Below, piece after piece: positions 43,770 to 51,673 of a stretch of DNA of 64,000 nucleotides. The notes below the pieces were generated by a model. That model had not been told where the DNA came from. It ran no database searches and saw nothing but the letters and a program-made list of their open reading frames with translations. How positions within the stretch are numbered: the stretch's first letter is position 1; each line of letters begins with the position of its first letter. Made by a program: the position numbers and the translations under genes. The DNA lies in contig NZ_CP113529.1 in NCBI RefSeq assembly GCF_026723865.1, positions 930,001 through 994,000 of the forward strand, given 5' to 3'. The stretch comes from Mycobacterium sp. Aquia_216 (GTDB lineage: Bacteria; Actinomycetota; Actinomycetes; Mycobacteriales; Mycobacteriaceae).

Positions 43770-45059
43770 TTACTGTCGGTAGCTGGTCAGGAAGTTGCCC
43801 AGCCGGTCGATTGCGGCCGACAGGTCACGCGCCCACGGCAGGGTCACGATGCGCAGGTGATCCGGTGCCGGCCAGTTGAAGCCGGTTCCCTGCCCTACCA
43901 GGATCTTCTCCTGCAGCAGCAGGTCGAGGACCAGCTGCTCGTCGTCTTCGATGTCGTAGACCTCGGGGTCCAGCCGCGGAAAGGCGTACAGCGCGCCATC
44001 CGGCTTGACGCAGGACACCCCAGGAATCTCGTTGAGTTTGGTCCACGCGACGTCTCGCTGCTCTAGCAGCCGACCGCCGGGCAGCACCAGGTCTTCTATG
44101 CTCTGGTAGCCGCCTAGGGCGACCTGGATCGCATGCTGGGCCGGGACGTTCGGGCACAGCCGCATGTTGGCCAGCAGGCTGATGCCTTCGATGAAGCTGC
44201 CGGCGTGGTCTTTGGGCCCGGTGATCGCCAGCCAGCCGGCCCGGTATCCCGCGACCCGGTAGGCCTTCGACAGGCCGTTGAAGGTCAGGCACAACAGGTC
44301 GGGCGCCAGTGTGGCCAGGCTGATGTGCTTGGCGTCGCCGTAGAGGATCTTGTCGTAGATCTCGTCGGCGAGTAGCAGCAGCTGATGCTTGCGCGCCAGC
44401 TCGACCATCTGACTCAGGACTTCGCGGCTGTAGACGGCGCCGGTGGGGTTGTTCGGGTTGATCACGACCAACGCCTTGGTGCGCTCGGTGATCTTCGATT
44501 CCAGGTCGGCGAGATCCGGTTGCCAGTCCTGTGTTTCGTCGCACAGGTAATGCACCGGTGTGCCGCCCGCGAGCGAGGTCGACGCCGTCCAGAGCGGGTA
44601 ATCGGGGGAGGGAATCAGCACCTGGTCGCCGTTGTCGAGCAGGGCCTGCAGCGTCATGGTGATCAGCTCGGATACCCCGTTGCCCAGGAATACGTCGTCG
44701 ACGTCGAATCGCGGGAAGCCGTCGACCAGCTCGTAGCGGGTGACCACCGCGCGCCGGGCCGGCAGGATGCCCTGCGAGTCGGAGTAGCCCTGGGCATAGG
44801 GCAGCGCCTGGATCATGTCGCGCATGATCACGTCGGGTGCGTCGAAGCCGAACGGCGCCGGGTTGCCGATGTTGAGCTTGAGAATGCGGTGACCCTCGGC
44901 CTCCAGCCGCGCAGCATGCTGGTGCACCGGACCGCGGATTTCGTACAGAACGTCCTGAAGCTTGGACGACTGCGCGAAGGTCCGCTGCCGGTGGTGGCCG
45001 GGGCTGTGCACGGGCACCTGGTGAGTGGTCACGTCACCTATGCTGCCATCGCTGTCCAC
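43770..45059 (-). CDS. aspC: PLP-dependent aminotransferase (Rv0337c/AspC-annotated, alanine-transaminase-like)
   Basis: The 429-aa fold-type I aminotransferase shows LKLNIGNPAPFGFDAP, NGVSELITMTLQALLDNGDQ, VINPNNPTGAVYS (Asn contacts) and the PLP Lys in NGLSKAYRVAGYRAGW. The C-terminal HLRIVTLPW ends the fold. Rv0337c is annotated aspC in M. tuberculosis. The sequence is closer to the AlaA group (alanine-pyruvate/glutamate), so the exact amino acid is uncertain. It lies 29 bp downstream of the EtfD-type gene on the same strand, so the two are probably one operon. Confidence 0.9.
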   Translation of the reverse strand: MDSDGSIGDVTTHQVPVHSPGHHRQRTFAQSSKLQDVLYEIRGPVHQHAARLEAEGHRILKLNIGNPAPFGFDAPDVIMRDMIQALPYAQGYSDSQGILPARRAVVTRYELVDGFPRFDVDDVFLGNGVSELITMTLQALLDNGDQVLIPSPDYPLWTASTSLAGGTPVHYLCDETQDWQPDLADLESKITERTKALVVINPNNPTGAVYSREVLSQMVELARKHQLLLLADEIYDKILYGDAKHISLATLAPDLLCLTFNGLSKAYRVAGYRAGWLAITGPKDHAGSFIEGISLLANMRLCPNVPAQHAIQVALGGYQSIEDLVLPGGRLLEQRDVAWTKLNEIPGVSCVKPDGALYAFPRLDPEVYDIEDDEQLVLDLLLQEKILVGQGTGFNWPAPDHLRIVTLPWARDLSAAIDRLGNFLTSYRQ

Positions 45060-45088
45060 TGAAATTTGCTGATAAGGCCAATCCGTGA

Positions 45089-48082
45089 TCAGCGTTTGCC
45101 CGGAGGACGGGCGCCGCGCGCGATGCCCAGCCCCTTAACAGGCGTTGCTGGTGGTGCCGCGTCGCCGTTGGTTTCCTCGGCTGGCTGCGGCTTCGGCTCC
45201 GGTTGGGCCTCGGTCTTTTGCTCGTCGGACGCGGCGGCCGGCTTGGTCTCGGCTGGCGGGGCTGCAGGTGCCGCCTTCTTGGCGCCGGGCCGTTTGGCGC
45301 CCGCGGCGATACCCAGACCTTTGACCGGTGCGGCCGGCGCCTTGGGTTCCGCTGCCTCGGTCTTGGGCTCAGCGGGCTCCGTGCTCTCCGGCTCGGCCTC
45401 CTGCGCCGGTGCCTTGGCGGCCGGGGCGGCTGTTTTCTTGGCGCCGGGTCGTTTGGCGCCGGCGGCGATACCCAGCCCCTTGGCGGGTGCGGCTTCCGTT
45501 TTAGCTTCCGCGGTCTCGGCGGCCGGTGCCTCGGCGGCCGGGGCAACGGCTGTTTTCTTGGCGCCGGGTCGCTTGGCGCCGCCGGCGATCCCCAGGCCCT
45601 TGGCGGGTGCGGCGGGAGCCTTGGCCTCCGCGGCCTCGGTGCTAGCTTCGGCGCCCGGGGCCGCGGCTTTCTTGGCGCCCGGCTTCTTGGCACCGCCGGC
45701 GATCCCCAGCCCCTTCGCGGGCGCCGCGGCAGTCTTGGTCGGCTGCTCCGGCTCGGCAGCCACGGGTTCTTCGGTCTCGGCCGGAGCCTCGGCCGGCGCC
45801 GCCGGTGCAGCGGCCTTGGGCTCGGCTTTCGCGGCCCGTTCAGCCTTTTCGGAAGCTTCCTTTGCTGCTGTGCCCTTCTCCGGCAGCGTCGCCTTGTCGT
45901 ACTCGAGCGACCCGAGCAGGATCTGGGCGACGTCGAGCACTTCGACCCCGCTGCGGCCGGCCTCTTCCTGCCGGTCGTTCACACCGTCGGTGACCATCAC
46001 GCGGCAGAACGGGCAGCCGGTCGCGATCGTCGTCGCGTTGGTGGCCAGCGCCTCGTCGACCCGCTCGTGGTTGATGCGCTTACCGATGTGTTCTTCCATC
46101 CACATGCGTGCACCGCCGGCACCGCAGCAGAAGCTGCGGTCGGAGTTGCGCGGCATTTCGGTGAGGTTCGCCCCGGCGAAGCCGATCAGTTCACGAGGTG
46201 CCTCGTACACCTTGTTGTGTCGGCCCAGGTAGCAGGGGTCGTGGTAGGTGATGTCCTGCGAGACGGGGGTCACCGGCACCAACTTCTTGTCTCGCACCAG
46301 CCGGTTGAGCAGCTGGGTGTGGTGCAGCACGCTGTAGTTGGCGCCCAGCTGGCGGTATTCCTTGCCGATCGTGTTGAAGCAGTGCGGGCAGCTCACGACG
46401 ATCTTGCGGTCGACGGTCTCCACGCCCTCGAACACCCCGTCGAGGGTCTCGACGGCTTGGGCGGCCAGCTGCTGGAACAGGAACTCGTTGCCGGACCGGC
46501 GTGCCGAGTCACCGTTGCAGGTCTCCCCGGTGCCGAGCACCATGAACTTCACCCCGGCGATGGCCAGCAGCTCGGCGACGGCCTTGGTCGTCTTCTTGGC
46601 CTTGTCGTCGTAGGCGCCGGCGCACCCCACCCAGAACAGGTACTCGTAGCCGTCGAAGCTGTCGACGTCTTCGCCGTAGACGGGGACGTCGAAGTCAACC
46701 TCGCTGATCCAGTTGGTCCTGTCCCCGGCGTTCTGGCCCCACGGGTTGCCCTTGGTCTCCAGGTTCTTGAACAGCACCGACAGCTCGGACGGGAACTCCG
46801 ACTCCATCATCACCTGGTAGCGGCGCATATCGATGATGTGGTCGATGTGCTCGATGTCCACCGGGCACTGTTCGACGCAGGCGCCGCAGGACACGCACGA
46901 CCACAGCACGTCGGGGTCGATCACACCGCCCTGTTCGGCGGTGCCGACCAATGGTCGGGCCGCCTGTTCCGGTCCGTGCCCGGGAATGCGGCCGAAGCCC
47001 GACTCCGGGACGTGGTGGCCCTCTTCGTGGACCGTTTCGAGGTCCAGACCCTCGAGCGGCTCTGCTTTTTTCTCGCCCAGGATGTACGGCGCCTTGGCCA
47101 TCCAGTGGTCGCGCAGGTCCATGATGACGAGCTTCGGTGACAGCGGCTTACCGGTGTTCCAGGCCGGGCATTGTGATTGGCAACGCCCGCACTCGGTACA
47201 GGTCGCGAAGTCGAGATTGCCCTTCCAGGTGAAGTCCTCGATCTTGCCGCGACCGAAAACGTCATCCTCGCCGGGATCCTCGAAGTTGATCGGCTTGCCG
47301 CCGGATTCCATCGGCAGCAGCGGGCCCAGGCCGTCGGGCAGCCGCTTGAACGTCACGTTGATGGGCGCCAGGAAGATGTGCAGGTGCTTGGAGTGCAGCA
47401 CGATGATCAGGAAGATAAGCGCCACGGCGATATGAGCCAGCAGCGCGAATGTTTCGATCCATTCATTGGCCGTCGTACCCAGCGGATGCATGAGCGCGCC
47501 CATGCCGTGCGAGAAGAACGCCCCCCAGCCGTACGGGAAGTTTCCGGTGTTGACGGAGGCGCCGCGAAAGATCGCAAAGCTGACGATGACCATGGCGATC
47601 ATGAACAGAATCAGCCACGCGCCGCCGGTGTGGGAACCGTAGAAACGTGATTGGCGGCCGTATTCCTTTGGCTCGCTGCGCAACCGGATGATCGCGAAGG
47701 TCGTGATGCCGGCCAATACGGCCAGGGCGATGAAGTCCTGCAGAAAGCCCAGCGCGTCCCACCGGCCGACGATCGGGATGTGGAAATTGGGCTGGAACAG
47801 CGTGCCGTAGGCCTCGATGTAGACCGTGATGAGGATGAAGAAGCCCCACATGGTGAAGAAGTGGGCAAGACCGGGGATGGACCACTTCAGCAGCTTGCGC
47901 TGGCCGAACACCTCGGCGACTTGAGTCCAGATTCTGGTGCCGATGTCGTTGGTGCGGCCGCTGACCGGCTGGCCCGACATGACCAGCCGGTAGAGCCACC
48001 AGACGCGTTTGAGTGCAAACAAGACCACGACCGCGGTCAGGCCCAGCCCCAGCACCATCCTGATGAGCGTCTGCGTGGTCAC
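45089..48082 (-). CDS. etfD: EtfD-type membrane iron-sulfur oxidoreductase with repeat tail (Rv0338c-like)
   Basis: The 997-aa protein starts at GTG 48082, with GGGGAGAG upstream. It has five membrane helices (1-230), two [4Fe-4S] boxes at about 293-305 (CTECGRCQSQCP) and 396-408 (CVSCGACVEQCP), and heterodisulfide-reductase-type CCG pieces near 485 (VGCAGAY), 564 (CPHCFNT) and 650 (CCGAGG). From memory, Rv0338c passes electrons from EtfBA, hence from fatty-acid oxidation, to the quinone pool. Residues about 745-997 are an Ala/Glu/Lys-rich tail with five KGLGIAxGAKxPGAKK-type repeats; the M. tuberculosis protein is shorter (about 882 aa by memory). Confidence 0.9.
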   Translation of the reverse strand: MTTQTLIRMVLGLGLTAVVVLFALKRVWWLYRLVMSGQPVSGRTNDIGTRIWTQVAEVFGQRKLLKWSIPGLAHFFTMWGFFILITVYIEAYGTLFQPNFHIPIVGRWDALGFLQDFIALAVLAGITTFAIIRLRSEPKEYGRQSRFYGSHTGGAWLILFMIAMVIVSFAIFRGASVNTGNFPYGWGAFFSHGMGALMHPLGTTANEWIETFALLAHIAVALIFLIIVLHSKHLHIFLAPINVTFKRLPDGLGPLLPMESGGKPINFEDPGEDDVFGRGKIEDFTWKGNLDFATCTECGRCQSQCPAWNTGKPLSPKLVIMDLRDHWMAKAPYILGEKKAEPLEGLDLETVHEEGHHVPESGFGRIPGHGPEQAARPLVGTAEQGGVIDPDVLWSCVSCGACVEQCPVDIEHIDHIIDMRRYQVMMESEFPSELSVLFKNLETKGNPWGQNAGDRTNWISEVDFDVPVYGEDVDSFDGYEYLFWVGCAGAYDDKAKKTTKAVAELLAIAGVKFMVLGTGETCNGDSARRSGNEFLFQQLAAQAVETLDGVFEGVETVDRKIVVSCPHCFNTIGKEYRQLGANYSVLHHTQLLNRLVRDKKLVPVTPVSQDITYHDPCYLGRHNKVYEAPRELIGFAGANLTEMPRNSDRSFCCGAGGARMWMEEHIGKRINHERVDEALATNATTIATGCPFCRVMVTDGVNDRQEEAGRSGVEVLDVAQILLGSLEYDKATLPEKGTAAKEASEKAERAAKAEPKAAAPAAPAEAPAETEEPVAAEPEQPTKTAAAPAKGLGIAGGAKKPGAKKAAAPGAEASTEAAEAKAPAAPAKGLGIAGGAKRPGAKKTAVAPAAEAPAAETAEAKTEAAPAKGLGIAAGAKRPGAKKTAAPAAKAPAQEAEPESTEPAEPKTEAAEPKAPAAPVKGLGIAAGAKRPGAKKAAPAAPPAETKPAAASDEQKTEAQPEPKPQPAEETNGDAAPPATPVKGLGIARGARPPGKR

Positions 48083-48104
48083 AGCAGGTCTCTCCCCATT
48101 GCAT

Positions 48105-48126
48105 CGTTACTTAACGAAAATTCGTT
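48105..48126. promoter_or_regulatory. Overlapping palindromes upstream of the EtfD gene
   Basis: CGTTA-ct-TAACG (48105-48116) and AACGAA-aa-TTCGTT (48113-48126) overlap 23-44 bp before the GTG start. Nested perfect arms like these are typical of TetR-family operators controlling lipid-use genes, but the regulator is unknown. Confidence 0.4.
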
Positions 48127-48218
48127 CGATCTTTGCTAGCTCATAGTGACATCTGCGCCGCTATCGACGCGAGAAAGGTTGCCCTAACCGGGTTTGCTCA
48201 AAGCCACTGACCTGCGGC

Positions 48219-50624
48219 TTAGCTCTCCGGGGTCAGCATGGCACGTAACATAGACAACATCTCGGAGCGCGATCCGGCGCCCAGCCGGCGACGGATCCGG
48301 GCGACATGATGCTCGACCGTCTTCGCCGAAATGAACAGTTGTCCGCCGATGTCGCGGTACGGCATGCCCAGCAGCAGTAGTTCGGCGACTTCACGTTCGC
48401 GCTGGGACAGCGGAGAACCCGAGGCTGGTTGGTGCGGCGGCGACGGCGTTGTCGGGCCCTGCGGTTCGTCGTCGGTCAGCCCGCTGGGAATGTCGCCCGG
48501 GGACGCGCCCAATTTGAGGTCGCGCGCCAGTTGCAGCATCGCTCCGGACACTCTGCCGTCAGGTGTTTGCAGCGCGGCCTGGCCGGCCAGCCGGGTCGCG
48601 TCGGAGGTCAAACCGACATGTGATAGCGACCGGGCCGATGCGGTGACCTCGTCGGCGTCGACCTGGTTGGCCAGAACGCGTAGCCAGGTGCGGCCGGCGC
48701 CTGACAGGGCCTGCGCAACGGTGCTGGCTCCGGCCGCCGCGCCAAGGGCCTGCCCATGCGGGGCGACCAACTCCGGTGCGTTGGCGAGGATTCCCGCATG
48801 CACACCGGCCCAATGCAGTGGGATTGACCACAAAATCGGGCTGCCCAGCGATTCCAGCAGGGTGAAGGCCTGATCCAGGGCATGGCGCAGCGCCTCGACC
48901 TGGCGTATCCGGGCGGCACCTACCCACAACTCGCCCAGCGGCAGCAGCGTGAACAGGTCGACGGAATACTCGGCCAGCACCTCCATGGCTGCGTACCAAT
49001 GTTTGTGCAGGGCGCCGGTGTCGCCGCCGCGACGCGCGATCGCCGTCTGCAGTGCCGCCGCCCACAACGCGTCGCGCCGGTGCAGCCCGGCAGAGCCGGC
49101 GGCGGCGACGTCCGCGCTTGCCGATGCCAGCTGTCCGTCCTGCATTTTGATCCAGCCGGACAGCAAGTTGTGTCGCGGCGCAAACAGCCCGTCACCGTCG
49201 GCGCGCACGGCGCGGCCGATCACGCTGCGGGCGCGGACTGGATCACCGCCGTGGATCGCGGCCAAGGCAATCAGCGCCGCCGGGCTGTCCGGAATGACTT
49301 CGCTCGCAGGTTGTTCGGCGGAGATGGCCTGGCCGAGTTTCGCCATCGCGGCGGGATACGGCTGGTCCATGGTCATCAGTAGCCCCTCGGCCAGACTGCG
49401 CGCGGTGCGGGCGGCGATCGTCGGCGGGCCGGAGTCCTTGAGGCGCAGCGCGGCGCCTGCCGTTGCCAGATCGCCGATCGCGGCGAGCGTGATCACTGCG
49501 GCCGCGCCGACGACCGCGTCCGGGTGCGGGCCAAGCCAGCCGAACAATTCCGCCGCCTGATTCGCGTTGCCCTCATGGGCCGCAACGCTGGCCGCAATCC
49601 GAACCGCCGCAGCGCGTTCGGCGGAATCGGGGGAGCTGAGCAGACCGTCGGCCAGTGCTGCCGCGGCAGCACTGTCTCCGGTGAGAGCCAGCGCGTCGGC
49701 GACACGAGACGTCAGCCCTTCGGCACCGGCGTTGACCGCGGCCTGGTAAAGCCTTGCGGCCCTGGCGGACTCGCCGCGCGCAGTGGCGGCTTGCCGAGCG
49801 AGAATGGCCGCCAGTCGATCGTCCTTGAGCCCGTGTTCGGCGAGCCGCAATGCGAGCTGAGGCGAAACCGCCGACATGTCGAGTTGCGAACGCAGCAACG
49901 CGGTTTCAACCTCGCGATGGTGGGCGTTACCAACGATCTGGGCAGTCGCGCCGTGTAGCAGCTCCAGGAAGTCGGGGCTGTGCGACGGCTCGATCAGTCC
50001 ACTGGCGTGTGCCCGATCGACCAGTTGGCGTGCGTCCGCCGTCGAAATCCCCAGTGCCGCGGCCACATCAGCTGCTCCCAATTCTTGGGTCAGCGACATG
50101 ATGAGCAGCGTGTCCAGGTCGGGCTCATCGAGCCGGCGCAACCGTGCGATCAACGCGAACCTGACCGCACGGGTCGGGGAGTGTGCGCCCTCGGCCGTTG
50201 CGTGCACCAGAAACGGGAGACCGGCGGTGCAGGCCAGCACGTCCTCGGCGACGGGAAGAGGACCCAGGGATATGCGCGGTCGATCCCGTTCCATCGCCAC
50301 GGTCAGGTCCCGCAGGCGCGCCTGCGGCTCGGCGGCCACCACCGCCGTGGTGCGCGGGTCGGCGACGCGCTCGGTGAGACTTAGCAGTTCGGGCTCGCTC
50401 AGCAGGTGAGCGTCGTCGATCACGAGCGCCACATCGGGGGGATCGCCTGGGTGGGGAGGCCGGGCCAGTACGGTTAGCCCGGCCTGCCGCAGCGTGTCCC
50501 GGGCGGCAGCAAGGACGGTGGTCTTGCCGGTTCCGACTCCACCACTGATTACAAGCTTCACTGGAACCACCGACGCGTTGGCCAGGGCCTGGACGGTTTC
50601 CGCCGCCATCGGGGAGTCGCTCAT
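48219..50624 (-). CDS. iniR: LuxR-type ATPase regulator of the ini locus (IniR/Rv0339c-like)
   Basis: The 801-aa protein begins with a P-loop ISGGVGTGKTTVL (about 26-38) and Walker B-like VALVIDDAH, as in MalT-like STAND ATPases. Long Ala-rich helical repeats follow. It ends with a LuxR helix-turn-helix at about 735-795: PLSQREREVAELLLLG, then LFISAKTVEHHVARIRRRLG. Rv0339c is reported to regulate iniBAC. It is divergent from the Rv0340-like gene with 259 bp between starts, where CCCCTAA boxes recur. Start ATG 50624. Confidence 0.87.
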   Translation of the reverse strand: MSDSPMAAETVQALANASVVPVKLVISGGVGTGKTTVLAAARDTLRQAGLTVLARPPHPGDPPDVALVIDDAHLLSEPELLSLTERVADPRTTAVVAAEPQARLRDLTVAMERDRPRISLGPLPVAEDVLACTAGLPFLVHATAEGAHSPTRAVRFALIARLRRLDEPDLDTLLIMSLTQELGAADVAAALGISTADARQLVDRAHASGLIEPSHSPDFLELLHGATAQIVGNAHHREVETALLRSQLDMSAVSPQLALRLAEHGLKDDRLAAILARQAATARGESARAARLYQAAVNAGAEGLTSRVADALALTGDSAAAAALADGLLSSPDSAERAAAVRIAASVAAHEGNANQAAELFGWLGPHPDAVVGAAAVITLAAIGDLATAGAALRLKDSGPPTIAARTARSLAEGLLMTMDQPYPAAMAKLGQAISAEQPASEVIPDSPAALIALAAIHGGDPVRARSVIGRAVRADGDGLFAPRHNLLSGWIKMQDGQLASASADVAAAGSAGLHRRDALWAAALQTAIARRGGDTGALHKHWYAAMEVLAEYSVDLFTLLPLGELWVGAARIRQVEALRHALDQAFTLLESLGSPILWSIPLHWAGVHAGILANAPELVAPHGQALGAAAGASTVAQALSGAGRTWLRVLANQVDADEVTASARSLSHVGLTSDATRLAGQAALQTPDGRVSGAMLQLARDLKLGASPGDIPSGLTDDEPQGPTTPSPPHQPASGSPLSQREREVAELLLLGMPYRDIGGQLFISAKTVEHHVARIRRRLGAGSRSEMLSMLRAMLTPES

Positions 50625-50632
50625 GGCGCGTA

Positions 50633-50752
50633 CCCCCTAATCGGTGCTGCGTTGGTGGTTGGGAGCGGTTTTTTCACCATAACCGCACCAACCCCCGCAG
50701 CTGGGTAGCCATCCCCGTAGCGCCACTATTCCCCTAAAGCAACACCCCCTAA
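50633..50752. promoter_or_regulatory. CCCCTAA boxes and hairpin between iniR and the Rv0340-like gene
   Basis: CCCCTAA occurs at 50634-50640, 50731-50737 and 50746-50752 (the last two 15 bp apart). GTTGGTG (50651-50657) with CACCAAC (50686-50692) and GCGGTT (50665-50670) with AACCGC (50681-50686) can form a branched hairpin nearby. The same heptamer lies twice before iniB. Confidence 0.5.
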
Positions 50753-50883
50753 CGCAGTCGGGTGGCAAGTGGGTTGTGCACCGATCACATGGCTCGGTTG
50801 AGCCGATAGCATCGTGTTAATTCACTGGGTTTTCCCTGGCGACGACGACGGCAAGGGCAGAGGGCGGCAAGGAGGTGCGCTCG

Positions 50884-51423
50884 ATGGCAAACTCATTGCT
50901 CGACTTCGTGATCTCGCTGGTGCGTGATCCCGACGCCGCGGCGCGCTACGCCGCCAATCCCGCGCAGTCCATCGCGGATGCCCACCTTACCGATGTGACC
51001 AGCGCGGACGTGAACAATCTGATTCCCATGGTGACGGATTCGCTGTCGGTGGGCACTCCGGCCGGCCCTGTCTCGGGGACGCCCGCCGCTGATCACGGAA
51101 ACGTCTGGGCAAGCGGCGCGGCCGCGGCCGCTCTCGATGCTTTCACTCCGCACACTCCCGCCGGCGTGGTCGATTCTCATGCACCAGCAGGCGGCGTGAT
51201 CCATCAGCCTGCCACTCCGGCGCCCATCCGGCCGCCGGTCGATCCGCAGCCGTTGGGCATTGACCCTCCCAGAGCATCGGTGCAGTTCACCGGAGCAGAG
51301 GCGCAAGATAGCCCGGTCGACCACGGTGGATTTCCGGCGCACGATCTGAGTGTGTGGGACCACCCGGCTGCCCACCCGCACCCCGCCGACCCCGAGCACC
51401 ACGACTTCGGCCTGCACGGCTAA
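50884..51423 (+). CDS. Rv0340-like protein with IniB-type N-terminal module
   Basis: The 179-aa protein starts at ATG 50884, 8 nt after AAGGAGG (50869-50875); the ATG-like start at 50875 overlaps that site and is rejected. Residues 1-55 (MANSLLDFVISLVRDPDAAA, RYAANPAQSIADAHLTDVTS) match the opening module of IniB: the same L-x-D/x-x-I-x-L-x-x-x-P/D-D-A-A spacing. The rest is Ala/Pro/His-rich and low complexity. It is the first gene after the IniR region and is likely part of the same stress response. Function unknown. Confidence 0.75.
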   Translation: MANSLLDFVISLVRDPDAAARYAANPAQSIADAHLTDVTSADVNNLIPMVTDSLSVGTPAGPVSGTPAADHGNVWASGAAAAALDAFTPHTPAGVVDSHAPAGGVIHQPATPAPIRPPVDPQPLGIDPPRASVQFTGAEAQDSPVDHGGFPAHDLSVWDHPAAHPHPADPEHHDFGLHG

Positions 51424-51518
51424 ACCGCTGCTTCCGCGGTCGAGCAATAACCTTCCTGATCTGCGTTAATGCTGCCTAATAGGGGCATCGTCGGTCCTGT
51501 ATCGGGACCCCCCGCAAA

Positions 51519-51534
51519 CCCCCTAATCCCCTAA
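51519..51534 (+). promoter_or_regulatory. Paired CCCCTAA boxes upstream of iniB
   Basis: CCCCTAAT CCCCTAA lies at 51520-51534 (two boxes 8 bp apart), 140 bp before the iniB ATG, with a related TAATAGGGG at 51476-51484. Boxes recur in the gap upstream of the divergent regulator, so they are candidate IniR sites. Confidence 0.5.
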
Positions 51535-51673
51535 CGGGGCGACCCGGCGGATCCCGGTGAGGTCCTGGCGAGCTGGGGGATCCGTCCCCGATTCCGAGCA
51601 TCCGCAAAGCCCATAGCGTGTATTGCAGAACGCCGGTCGAGCCGGCGAAGGGGATTTCGAAGGGGAATCAATC

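Noticed and set aside
45203..47140. A 645-aa forward frame opposite the EtfD-type gene
   Set aside because: The reverse strand carries two iron-sulfur boxes and CCG motifs; the forward frame is Gly/Leu/Arg-rich shadow.
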